A stretch of 32,909 nt of DNA from Pacificibacter marinus (GTDB taxonomy: Bacteria > Pseudomonadota > Alphaproteobacteria > Rhodobacterales > Rhodobacteraceae), in contig NZ_JAHKPK010000019.1 in the NCBI RefSeq assembly GCF_018860665.1, positions 1 through 32,909 on the forward strand, read 5' to 3'. The translations under genes were made by a program, and so were the position numbers. Numbering within the stretch: the first letter of the stretch is position 1; every line of letters starts with the position of its first letter. Positions 16,815 through 24,731 of the stretch are shown one piece after another. Under the pieces are notes generated by a model. That model was not told the DNA's origin, made no database searches, and worked only from the letters and a program-made list of their open reading frames with translations.

Positions 16815-17515
16815 AAGTTCTCGTCGTCGAAGACGATCAGTTTCACGCCCGCTATGTTTTGGATGCCATATCCGAAGAACTGCCCGAAGTGACTGAAATC
16901 GCCCATGCTATCAATCGCGATGAGGCCGAAATCGAGGCGCGCACCGGCGGATTTGAAGCTATCGTGATGGATTTGCAAATGGAGCAAGGGAATGGGATCG
17001 ACGCCGCCCGTGCAATCTGGGCGCATAGCCCGCAAACGCGAATACTATTTTGGTCGAACTACGCGGATGAGGCCTATTTGCGCGGTATTTCGCAGATCGT
17101 TCCTGAGGCAAGCGCATACGGTTACGTGCTGAAAACGGCCACACGCGACAGATTGAAACTTGCGCTGCGCGCGGTGCTTTTTGAAGGTCAAATCATGATC
17201 AGCCGTGAGCTGTATCAATATCAACGCCACAGACAGCCAAGCAGCGCGTTAGACAAAAGCGAATATGCCGTTTTGCTTGACCTTGCTTTGGGGCTGCAAG
17301 ACAAAATGATCGCTGAACGTCAAAACCTGTCGCTGCGCACGGTCCAAAACCGCTTACAATCCCTTTACGATAAATTGGGTATCGACGAGGAAGATGGTCC
17401 AGCTTTGAACAAACGCGTGCGCGCGTTGAACTGCGCGATCCGTAAAAAGGCGTTGAACTTGCAAACCCTAGAAAGCGCTGAGGCAGAATACCAAAGGTGG
17501 CGCGAAACCCAATAG
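16811..17515 (+). CDS. NarL/FixJ-type response regulator
   Basis: A 234-residue two-domain regulator. The receiver has VVEDDQ, phospho-acceptor Asp54 (VMDLQME) and Lys108 (YVLKTATRD). The C-terminal LuxR-type helix-turn-helix is LDLALGLQDKMIAERQNLSLRTVQNRLQSLYDKLGI. Its ATG overlaps the kinase stop. The last 45 residues form a charged helical tail longer than usual. Likely targets are the divergent ABC operon or its own promoter. Confidence 0.92.
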   Translation: MKVLVVEDDQFHARYVLDAISEELPEVTEIAHAINRDEAEIEARTGGFEAIVMDLQMEQGNGIDAARAIWAHSPQTRILFWSNYADEAYLRGISQIVPEASAYGYVLKTATRDRLKLALRAVLFEGQIMISRELYQYQRHRQPSSALDKSEYAVLLDLALGLQDKMIAERQNLSLRTVQNRLQSLYDKLGIDEEDGPALNKRVRALNCAIRKKALNLQTLESAEAEYQRWRETQ

Positions 17516-17645
17516 TCCGTCCCCGTGGGTGCAGGACAAAACGTGCTAGAAAAAACTGCGGTATGACAGGCCCATCCACCCCTTTTTCGAGGGAGATCAG
17601 GCCAAAATAGATGTCGCCGCAGGTTTGTTCAGACGGTGTAATATG

Positions 17646-17675
17646 ATGCGCGGCAGGGATTGCCGCGCATTTCTA
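17646..17675 (+). terminator. Rho-independent terminator of the kinase-regulator operon
   Basis: Perfect 10-base arms ATGCGCGGCA (17646-17655) and TGCCGCGCAT (17661-17670) enclose a 5-base loop, followed by TTTCTATATG and then TTTTT on the plus strand. It sits between the convergent response-regulator and amidase genes and could work for both. Confidence 0.75.
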
Positions 17676-17691
17676 TATGTGTTTTTACAAG

Positions 17692-19143
17692 TCAAGCACG
17701 ACCAGAAAATATCTCTTTCTTGATGATCGCATGGACGCCCCAGTTACCATCGACAACCTGCGTGATCCCAAAATCAACCCCGACAGACATGAGCGAATGC
17801 GCCTCATCTTCTGTCAGTCCTTTTGTGCTCATCAAAAATTTTCGCATTTTACGGAAAGCATCTCGCATAGCATCGTCAATCGAGGCTTTATTGTAGATTT
17901 CTGACTGCGCATCCTTTCCAAGAGTGGCAAGGTAGTTCGGCACAGAGAAGCCATGAACCAGCCATTCTGTTTGCGTTTCCAGCATCGGGTGATCCATTTC
18001 TTCAAGCGAGGTTCCTGCAAGATCCGCTTTTTTATGCAAGATCAATTGGAATGTGCCAGTCAACGAACATTCAATGGCAGTGCCGCAAAGCTCACTGTCC
18101 CCTTGAGAGGCATGAGGATCACCAACCGACATCAAGGCTCCGTCAACCGCTACTGGATAGTACATTGTCGCCCCCTTCCCGATCCGCCAGTTATCGATAT
18201 TGCCACCGGTATAGCTGGGCGGCACAGAGTCTACGAAATCAGCTTCTGCTGGTGCGACGCCCAAAGTGCCAAAATGTGGCCGGATCGGCACCCGAATACC
18301 CTTTAAGACATCGTAATTGCGCGCAGTCAAAGAGTGGTCAACCGGCACACCGGGGTAGTCGATCGTGGGATGGGTTACGCCATATGGGTCAGTCTGGGGC
18401 ACCCATTTGAAATTATAAACGGCCTCAGCCCAACTCTTTTGACCCGTCGCATCGACTTCATAGATGGTAATGACTTCCCGTTTGTCATCGGTAATCATGT
18501 CATTGTAATGAAAGCCCCACCATGCAGCAGCGTTGGACCCATAGGTTTTGCCGGAAAAGTCAGGATTGGCACTGGGGCGAGGAACGCAGTCGAGAATACG
18601 CACCTCCAAAACATCGCCCGGTTCTGCGCCGCGCACATAGACCGGTCCGGTCATGATATGGACGCCTTTGCCATCACCAGAGCCGATTTGGTAGACGCTG
18701 GGATCAGTAGAGCCCGCGCCACGGCGTTCGACGCCTTTCTTGTCCTTTGTCCAAAGGTATACGCTTTCAGCCCCTTCATCCCCTTGAACCATGCGTTCCA
18801 GATCGTCGCCTGCGTGGTGAGTCAGGGTCTCGATCGTGACGATATCGCCGCTGTCGATTTCGATCTGTGGCTTTAAGGTCTTGCTGAAATAGCCCCAATG
18901 AACGGTGTCGGAGGTGGCGGGCAAATAGTGATCGGACGGGGTTGCAGGACCGTTTTTCGCACTTGCCTGAGCCAGTGCTGGCGTGACCAAAGACAATCCA
19001 CCCACGGCCCCCACAGCAGCCAGACCGCCTGCGCCAAGGACCCCATTGCGCAAAAAGTCGCGACGTCCCGGATTGATATCTTCTTTGAATGTTTTGAAAT
19101 GGGCCTCAAAATTCGGGCAATTTACATCATCTCCACGACACAT
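17692..19143 (-). CDS. Tat-exported acetamidase/formamidase-family enzyme
   Basis: A 483-residue FmdA/AmdA-family (PF03069-type) protein expected to hydrolyse a short amide to acid plus ammonia. A twin-arginine signal, GRRDFLRNG with Arg27-Arg28 then a Gly/Ala/Val-rich segment ending ALAQA, implies folded export to the periplasm. Family blocks: TVHWGYFSK (80-88), TLTHHAGDD, GVHIMTGP, GSNAAAWWG, TIDYPGVPVDH and GDPHASQGDSELCGTAIE (341-358). It is longer than cytoplasmic formamidases (about 400). The 26 residues before the Tat motif contain Cys2 and Cys9. A GGAGA site precedes the ATG. The divergent neighbour carries a close copy of this domain. Confidence 0.88.
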   Translation of the reverse strand: MCRGDDVNCPNFEAHFKTFKEDINPGRRDFLRNGVLGAGGLAAVGAVGGLSLVTPALAQASAKNGPATPSDHYLPATSDTVHWGYFSKTLKPQIEIDSGDIVTIETLTHHAGDDLERMVQGDEGAESVYLWTKDKKGVERRGAGSTDPSVYQIGSGDGKGVHIMTGPVYVRGAEPGDVLEVRILDCVPRPSANPDFSGKTYGSNAAAWWGFHYNDMITDDKREVITIYEVDATGQKSWAEAVYNFKWVPQTDPYGVTHPTIDYPGVPVDHSLTARNYDVLKGIRVPIRPHFGTLGVAPAEADFVDSVPPSYTGGNIDNWRIGKGATMYYPVAVDGALMSVGDPHASQGDSELCGTAIECSLTGTFQLILHKKADLAGTSLEEMDHPMLETQTEWLVHGFSVPNYLATLGKDAQSEIYNKASIDDAMRDAFRKMRKFLMSTKGLTEDEAHSLMSVGVDFGITQVVDGNWGVHAIIKKEIFSGRA

Positions 19144-19476
19144 GGCGTTTCTCCTGTTGTGAGTTTTAAGTGCTGATGCTCATCATTGAGCCCGACGTGA
19201 GCCGCCAAACAAGAGGGCCCGCGGATTGCCTTGAAGAGGCTGAGTCTGGAATGGAATTCAAATATTATTAATAAAAATCAATTACATAATGGACTATACA
19301 AACACACAAAAAACATCGTGGTCAAAGGCGCACGTCGCATCCGAACAATAGATTGTGCGTATGTTGGACAATGATCCCTGATACAAATGCATGAAAAAAA
19401 GGCATAATTGATGAAAGTCACCGAAGCTGGGGCGATTACGCTGCCGGATGTGTAGGTTCCTAAGATATGTTGAGCA
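19144..19476. promoter_or_regulatory. Divergent promoter region between amidase and AraC-FmdA genes
   Basis: 333 bases without a supported gene, very AT-rich around 19255-19320. It must contain the promoters of both divergent genes and, if the AraC-type protein regulates the amidase, its binding sites. I could not find a convincing pair of direct repeats by eye. Confidence 0.4.
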
Positions 19477-21813
19477 ATGACCATGATAGTAAGCCCCAAA
19501 CATCTGGATCTTTCGACGTTTCCCGAGGACAGCAAGGCCGAGAGTTGGCGCGAGGCTCTGGCAGAGTTGGGCCTGCGCCCCGCATCAGAGGAGCCGATAC
19601 CCTCGACCGGATTGCTGAGCGTGATCGAAGCTGGAAACGGTTTGCGTATTGCACGCCTTATTGGCCCAGCCCAAGTCATACGCCCCATTCCAAACCCACG
19701 ACGATTGGCACCTCTGCTTTTGGTTTTGACACTCCGAAGCCGCGGCAGACTATCTGCGGATGGCCAAGTAAAATCCTTTGCGCAAAACGACCTCGCAGTG
19801 GTCAATCAGGGCCAAGATTGGCGGTTGCGCTGGTTCGATAATACCAAAGTGATCCTACTGGAACTTCCACATGAGGTGATCACAAGACGCCTTGGACACC
19901 AGAAACCGAAACTCCCATTGGTGCTGGGCAACTCGATTGCGACAGACATGGTGCGGGCGATGCTGACGATACTGGGAACGCAGCTCGACGATCTCAATCA
20001 AAGCAATTTAAGCATTAGCGAAACGGCACTGGTGGATTTGATCTGTAGCGCCTTATCGGATGAGGCTGATTTTGCAGAGACCACATTTACCCAAGTTCAG
20101 GTGGCGCATTTTCAGAGGGTCTCAATGACGGTCGACGAGCATTTATCTCGTCACGAATTGTCGATTGCTGAGGTTGCAAAGCAAGTCGGGCTTTCAGTGC
20201 GCTATGTACAACGGCTGTTCGAACTCAACGGCGTTAGCTTTTCGCGATATGTGAGGCGGAAACGATTGGAACGCAGCCGTTCTGATCTCATGGATCTGAC
20301 AAAAATGTCCCTCGGTGTCGCGCAGATTGCCCATAGCTGGGGGTTCAGCAACTCTGCGCATTTTAGCCGCGCGTTTCGGGACGAATTTGGTATTTCTCCA
20401 CGCGAGTTACGTGACGCCAGCCGTGATACGCCTTTATCCTATACCTTTCGCGGTCATCCAGGCAACATGTCTGCCCCACTGCTGATCACACCCTCGCGTC
20501 GAGTGTCACAGGGGCAATTTGAACCCAATGCCGACCTGCCAGTCCCAGCGCCGGGAAACGACAATACGATCGACTTTGTCCTACCAGTACGCGCCGATAC
20601 GGTGCATTGGGGCCATATTAGCAAAGCAAACCAGCCAGCTCTTTTTGTACCCTCAGACTCGGTCGTGAAAATCGAAACCCTAACCCAGCATGGCGGTGAT
20701 GACTATGCGCGCTTTATCCAAGGGGACCCAGGCGCGGAGAGTATTTTCATGTGGACGGATGAAGCAAAGGCAATCGACCGGCGCGGCGCGGGTCCGATGA
20801 ATGCGTCGATCTTTGGACGAGGGGCTGGTGAAGGGTTCGGCGTACATATCTGCACCGGTCCGATCCATGTCATTGGCGCTGAACCCGGCGATGTCTTAGA
20901 GGTGCAGATTCTGGATATTGCGCCGCGGCCTTGCGCCAATCCGCAGTTCCACGGCAAAGCTTTTGGCAGCAATGCTTCGGCGTGGTGGGGGTATCAGTAT
21001 AATGATCCACTAAAAGGAACGGCTCGGCACGAAACAATAACTATTTTCGAAGTCGACCTTGCAAATCCGAACGAAGCGCGTCCGCTTTACCAATACCTTT
21101 GGACGCCACAGACCGACCCCTTTGGTGTTGTCCATACGACCATGGACTATCCCGGCATTCCCGTTGATCATAAAAGCATAGATAAGCGCAGGTCAGCTTT
21201 GGATGGGGTGACAGTGCCAGCGCGCCCCCATTTCGGCTTTGTCGGCGTCGCACCGCGCGAGGCAGAGATTGTCGACAGTATCCCACCCGGTTATTTCGGG
21301 GGGAATTTTGACAACTGGCGCGCGGGGCCCGGCACGCGCATCTACTTGCCGGTTGCCGTGGCCGGCGCCTTATTGTCTATCGGTGACGGGCATTTCAGTC
21401 AGGGCGATGGCGAAGTCAACGGAACGGGGTTGGAGATGTCTTTGACCGGAACGGTACGGCTGCGATTGCACAAATCCGGCGAGACCACACAACCGCACCT
21501 GCGCGGTTTATGCAGCCCACTGGTTGAAACATCAGATTTATGGGTGATCCAGAGTTTCAGCTTTGAAAACCATCTCAGAGATTTAGGAAGCAGCGCGCAG
21601 ACAGATGTTTATACCCAGTCAACCGTGGACCTTGCCATGCGTAACGCCTTTCGCCAGACACGACGCTTTCTCATGGATACTTACAATATGAGTGAAGATG
21701 ATGCGCATGCGCTCATGTCTGTTGCCGTCGACTTTAGCGTTACGCAAGTGGCTGACGGGAACTTTGGTGTGCATGCGACGGTGCGAAAGTCTCTTTTTAA
21801 CACAACTGGATAA
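19477..21813 (+). CDS. AraC-type regulator fused to a full acetamidase/formamidase domain
   Basis: A continuous 778-residue frame with two parts. Residues 1-200 resemble the AraC_binding_2 (FeaR-like) sensor domain; 213-313 are a complete AraC DNA-binding domain with both helix-turn-helix units (LSIAEVAKQVGLSVRYVQRLF; VAQIAHSWGFSNSAHFSRAFRDEFG then SPRELR). Residues 370-778 are a whole FmdA-type domain aligning end to end with the divergent amidase: TVHWGHISK (375-383), TLTQHGGDD, GVHICTGP, GSNASAWWG, TMDYPGIPVDH and GDGHFSQGDGE (636-646). The presumed active-site His/Gln/Asp/Glu block is kept; the CGTA that follows in the enzyme is NGTG. There is no signal peptide, so it is cytoplasmic. The C-terminal domain may sense, or still hydrolyse, the amide. 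Confidence 0.9.
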   Translation: MTMIVSPKHLDLSTFPEDSKAESWREALAELGLRPASEEPIPSTGLLSVIEAGNGLRIARLIGPAQVIRPIPNPRRLAPLLLVLTLRSRGRLSADGQVKSFAQNDLAVVNQGQDWRLRWFDNTKVILLELPHEVITRRLGHQKPKLPLVLGNSIATDMVRAMLTILGTQLDDLNQSNLSISETALVDLICSALSDEADFAETTFTQVQVAHFQRVSMTVDEHLSRHELSIAEVAKQVGLSVRYVQRLFELNGVSFSRYVRRKRLERSRSDLMDLTKMSLGVAQIAHSWGFSNSAHFSRAFRDEFGISPRELRDASRDTPLSYTFRGHPGNMSAPLLITPSRRVSQGQFEPNADLPVPAPGNDNTIDFVLPVRADTVHWGHISKANQPALFVPSDSVVKIETLTQHGGDDYARFIQGDPGAESIFMWTDEAKAIDRRGAGPMNASIFGRGAGEGFGVHICTGPIHVIGAEPGDVLEVQILDIAPRPCANPQFHGKAFGSNASAWWGYQYNDPLKGTARHETITIFEVDLANPNEARPLYQYLWTPQTDPFGVVHTTMDYPGIPVDHKSIDKRRSALDGVTVPARPHFGFVGVAPREAEIVDSIPPGYFGGNFDNWRAGPGTRIYLPVAVAGALLSIGDGHFSQGDGEVNGTGLEMSLTGTVRLRLHKSGETTQPHLRGLCSPLVETSDLWVIQSFSFENHLRDLGSSAQTDVYTQSTVDLAMRNAFRQTRRFLMDTYNMSEDDAHALMSVAVDFSVTQVADGNFGVHATVRKSLFNTTG

Positions 21814-21907
21814 CCACAGATATGTGTTCATCACTCATTGTTTTCGACATCGGAAAAGTCGCCAACACTTCAAATTCTCCCCTTAGCCAAGCCAAGAAAC
21901 AGCGCAT

Positions 21908-22090
21908 TTAGGACATAGGATACGCTGTGACACGCGCAAATAATTTTCTCTTCAAATCGTACTCAAACACTTGAACAGCATCCCCACTAGTAAATACTGG
22001 CGCAGGGCCACAATCTCGCCACATTTGGAACGCATCAAAGCCCAAATAACCAAATCTTCCGCCGGATTCGTACTTTATGGTCTTTCTCAT
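21908..22090 (-). CDS. Possible 60-residue small protein, unrecognised
   Basis: A minus-strand frame starting at an internal ATG (MRKTIKYESGGRF) has a protein-like mix of aromatic and charged residues (YLGFDAFQMW, VQVFEYDLKRKLFARVT) and fills the otherwise empty gap 21814-22076. It overlaps the start of the plus-strand M50-like gene by 14 bases. No family is recognised and it may be chance or a gene remnant. Confidence 0.25.
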   Translation of the reverse strand: MRKTIKYESGGRFGYLGFDAFQMWRDCGPAPVFTSGDAVQVFEYDLKRKLFARVTAYPMS

Positions 22091-22856
22091 TTTCGCTCTC
22101 GCTCTAACCGCTATGGGCGCACCTTTGTTGCGATCGACACAAGCGGTGAATGGGCGGATCACCACGAGCGGATTTGATGGTACGGGTGTGATTGTTGGTT
22201 TTATTGTAACGGTTGGCGTCGCTGCGACGACATCGCCGTTGATGGGGTTTGGCTTTGTTTTTGCTGTCTTATTGCATGAATTTGGCGCTGCGAAGGCCTG
22301 TCAATTTGTAGGGCATGATCTTGCACGCGTGCGTTTGGTGCCCCTGCCCTACATGGCACCGCCCCGCTCAGACAACGATTTCGACGATGCATTAAATGAA
22401 AGCTATGCTGCTCTTTATGCGCCCGCCTTGGCAATTTCACCCATGATTGTGGCCTTTAGCCTGTTCCATGCCAGCGCTGCGACCTTTCCATTGTTTTCAG
22501 ATTTTATGCGTGCGGTTGGCATCATGATCGGCACATTTAATTTCGTAATGCTATTGCCGTTTTTGCCCTTTGCAGGCGGACGCGTTGTACAAGCGGTTTC
22601 CGACAGCTTTTGGCCCAGCCTGTCCACCTGGGTGACACTATTTATGATCGCAGCCTTTACGGCAGCGGCGCTTAGAGATCATTCGATTGCAATGGGCATC
22701 TTGGCCACAGCGGGCGTGCAGAGTCTGCTGCGGCCCAAGCGCACCAAGCATAAGCGCCTATCACCGAACACTGCTCTGGTCGTCTTATCGGCCTACGCGT
22801 TTTGTATATGCGTTCATTTCACCGCAGGCTGGTGGCTGTTGCAAGATTTGCTCTAA
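22077..22856 (+). CDS. M50 (site-2 protease)-like membrane protein with degenerate active site
   Basis: A 259-residue protein with about six membrane segments. It resembles M50 intramembrane metalloproteases: a LLHEFGAAKA segment at the position of the HExxH zinc motif, followed by the VGHDLARVRLVPL strand region, and NFVMLLPFLPFAGGRVVQA where the family has the NxxPxxxxDGGR third-ligand motif. The second histidine of HExxH is Ala and the Asp of DGG is Ala, so two of three zinc ligands appear lost. It may be a pseudoprotease binding a membrane protein. An ATG at 22113 is an alternative start. Confidence 0.6.
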   Translation: MVFLIFALALTAMGAPLLRSTQAVNGRITTSGFDGTGVIVGFIVTVGVAATTSPLMGFGFVFAVLLHEFGAAKACQFVGHDLARVRLVPLPYMAPPRSDNDFDDALNESYAALYAPALAISPMIVAFSLFHASAATFPLFSDFMRAVGIMIGTFNFVMLLPFLPFAGGRVVQAVSDSFWPSLSTWVTLFMIAAFTAAALRDHSIAMGILATAGVQSLLRPKRTKHKRLSPNTALVVLSAYAFCICVHFTAGWWLLQDLL

Positions 22857-22926
22857 CGCTTTGCCTCTGCGCCACAGGCATGGCAAGATCATTTAAACCT
22901 ATATAAATTTCAAGGCACAGGCAGTT

Positions 22927-23784
22927 ATGCTGAACTCCGAGCGTGGCACAGTCACAACCACCGACGGGCTAAAATTAGCTTATGACGTCCATGGGACAGG
23001 CACGCCTATTTTGTGTTTGGCTGGCCTCACTCGCAACATGGATGACTTTGATCCGGTGCTTGCCAATTTTTCAAACCGCGCGCAGATCATCCGCCTAGAC
23101 AGTCGTGGGCGCGGCGCGTCTGACTTTGATCCAAATCCGCAAAACTATACCATCCCACAAGAAGCCAGCGATGCATTGGCACTGTTGGATCACCTAAATC
23201 TTGAACGTGCCGCCATAATTGGCACCTCGCGTGGTGGGTTAATCGCGATGGTTTTGGCGGCCACAGCGAAACATCGCTTGTCGGGGGTTTTACTCAATGA
23301 CATTGGCCCCAAACTGAATCCTGCTGGTTTGGCGTATATAATGGATTATCTTGGTCGCCCTTGCGCCTTCACCTCCTTTGAAGATGCCGCTGAACGATTG
23401 CCGCGCGCTTTGGGAGCGCAGTTCCCAAATGTTAGCCACGCTGAATGGCTGGCTTATGCGAAACGCAGTTGGACGGCAGGTCCAGATCGGTTGCAACTGC
23501 GCTATGACTCCAAATTGCGAGAGGCCATCGAGACCCAAGGCGCCTCTGGAGAAACACCTGATTTATGGCCCTTGTTTCATGCGCTCAGCGGTTTGCCTTT
23601 AGCTGCATTACGCGGCGCACATTCTAATATTTTAACGCCAGAGTGCTGGGGCAAAATGCAGACCTCGCGTCCAGACATGATTGCGACTGAAATTCCAGAT
23701 CGAGGTCATGTGCCCTTTTTGGATGAGGCTGAAAGCATAGAAACGATCACGCGCTTCATCGCTGAATTGCCGATAGGCGCTTAA
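22927..23784 (+). CDS. Alpha/beta hydrolase
   Basis: A 285-residue alpha/beta hydrolase. The nucleophile elbow is GTSRGG, the oxyanion region CLAGLTRNMDDFD, the DSRGRGASDFDP loop is typical, and the catalytic histidine is in IPDRGHVPFLDE. These enzymes cleave esters, lactones or C-C bonds; substrate unknown. A second, smaller hydrolase follows 55 bases later on the same strand, so they may be co-transcribed. Confidence 0.85.
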   Translation: MLNSERGTVTTTDGLKLAYDVHGTGTPILCLAGLTRNMDDFDPVLANFSNRAQIIRLDSRGRGASDFDPNPQNYTIPQEASDALALLDHLNLERAAIIGTSRGGLIAMVLAATAKHRLSGVLLNDIGPKLNPAGLAYIMDYLGRPCAFTSFEDAAERLPRALGAQFPNVSHAEWLAYAKRSWTAGPDRLQLRYDSKLREAIETQGASGETPDLWPLFHALSGLPLAALRGAHSNILTPECWGKMQTSRPDMIATEIPDRGHVPFLDEAESIETITRFIAELPIGA

Positions 23785-23839
23785 CACAAGATACTGGCGA
23801 CATCCCATGTGGGATATCACCTCAGCCCCATGAGAGACC

Positions 23840-24628
23840 GTGATGCACGTCCAAGTGAATGACATTGCCTTAAACATTTTGGATGACGGCCCCAAGGATG
23901 CACCTGCGGTCGTGTTTGCTCATCCTCTTGGCACCAATATGCGGATATGGGACGCCGTTTGCGATCACCTGCCCAAATCCTTGCGGCGCGTTCGGTATGA
24001 TGCGCGCGGTCATGGAGCGACGGATGTGACACCTGCGCCGTATCGCATGGGACAGTTGGTGACAGATGCCGAACAGCTTTTGGATCATCTCAACATCAAA
24101 GACTGCGTTTTTGTAGGGGCGGGATATGGCGGCTTGATCGCGCAAGGGTTGGCCGTCAAACGTCTCGATCAAATTCGCGCCATGGTTTTATGTGGCACGG
24201 CAGCCAAGCTGGGCCCGCCAGCAGTGTGGGACAGACGTATCGCGCAGGTGAAAGCGGGCGGCACAGAGGCGCTGAGTGCGATTACAACTGAACGCAGTTT
24301 TACGCGCTCAGGTCGTGACAGCGAGGTGGCGCGTCAATGGATCAATGTCCTGCGCGACATGTCGGATGAGGGTTATATCGGCAACTGCAACGCGATTTCT
24401 GGCACCGATTTTTACACGCCCACTTCTGGTCTACGCCTGCCCAGTCTAGGGCTATGCGGCATTGATGACCGTATCACCCCACCCGATTTGATGCGCGAGA
24501 CACTTGAGCTGATCCCCGGCGCAAGATTTGAATTGATAAGGCGCTCTGGGCATTATCCGATGTTAGAAGCACCAGAGACTCTTGCGGCACTGTTGCGTGA
24601 TTTTCTAACCGAGATAAGCCACGCCTGA
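23840..24628 (+). CDS. PcaD-like alpha/beta hydrolase lacking the nucleophile serine
   Basis: A 262-residue protein resembling 3-oxoadipate enol-lactonase (PcaD): VVFAHPLGTNMRIWD, RYDARGHGATDV, and late RRSGHYPMLEAPE. The nucleophile elbow, GxSxGG in the family, reads GAGYGG, with a GGA glycine codon in the serine position. The acid (GIDDRITP) and the histidine are kept. Unless another residue acts as nucleophile the protein should be inactive or have a different reaction. No other beta-ketoadipate genes are present nearby. Confidence 0.82.
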   Translation: MMHVQVNDIALNILDDGPKDAPAVVFAHPLGTNMRIWDAVCDHLPKSLRRVRYDARGHGATDVTPAPYRMGQLVTDAEQLLDHLNIKDCVFVGAGYGGLIAQGLAVKRLDQIRAMVLCGTAAKLGPPAVWDRRIAQVKAGGTEALSAITTERSFTRSGRDSEVARQWINVLRDMSDEGYIGNCNAISGTDFYTPTSGLRLPSLGLCGIDDRITPPDLMRETLELIPGARFELIRRSGHYPMLEAPETLAALLRDFLTEISHA

Positions 24629-24731
24629 CGCAGCAAGCATCAACGCGCAAAATCGCCCAATCGGGATTGCAATGCAGACCAACTGGCTTACAACACCGTA
24701 ACGCTAAACGTTCTTGTCATCGGATTCAGCC

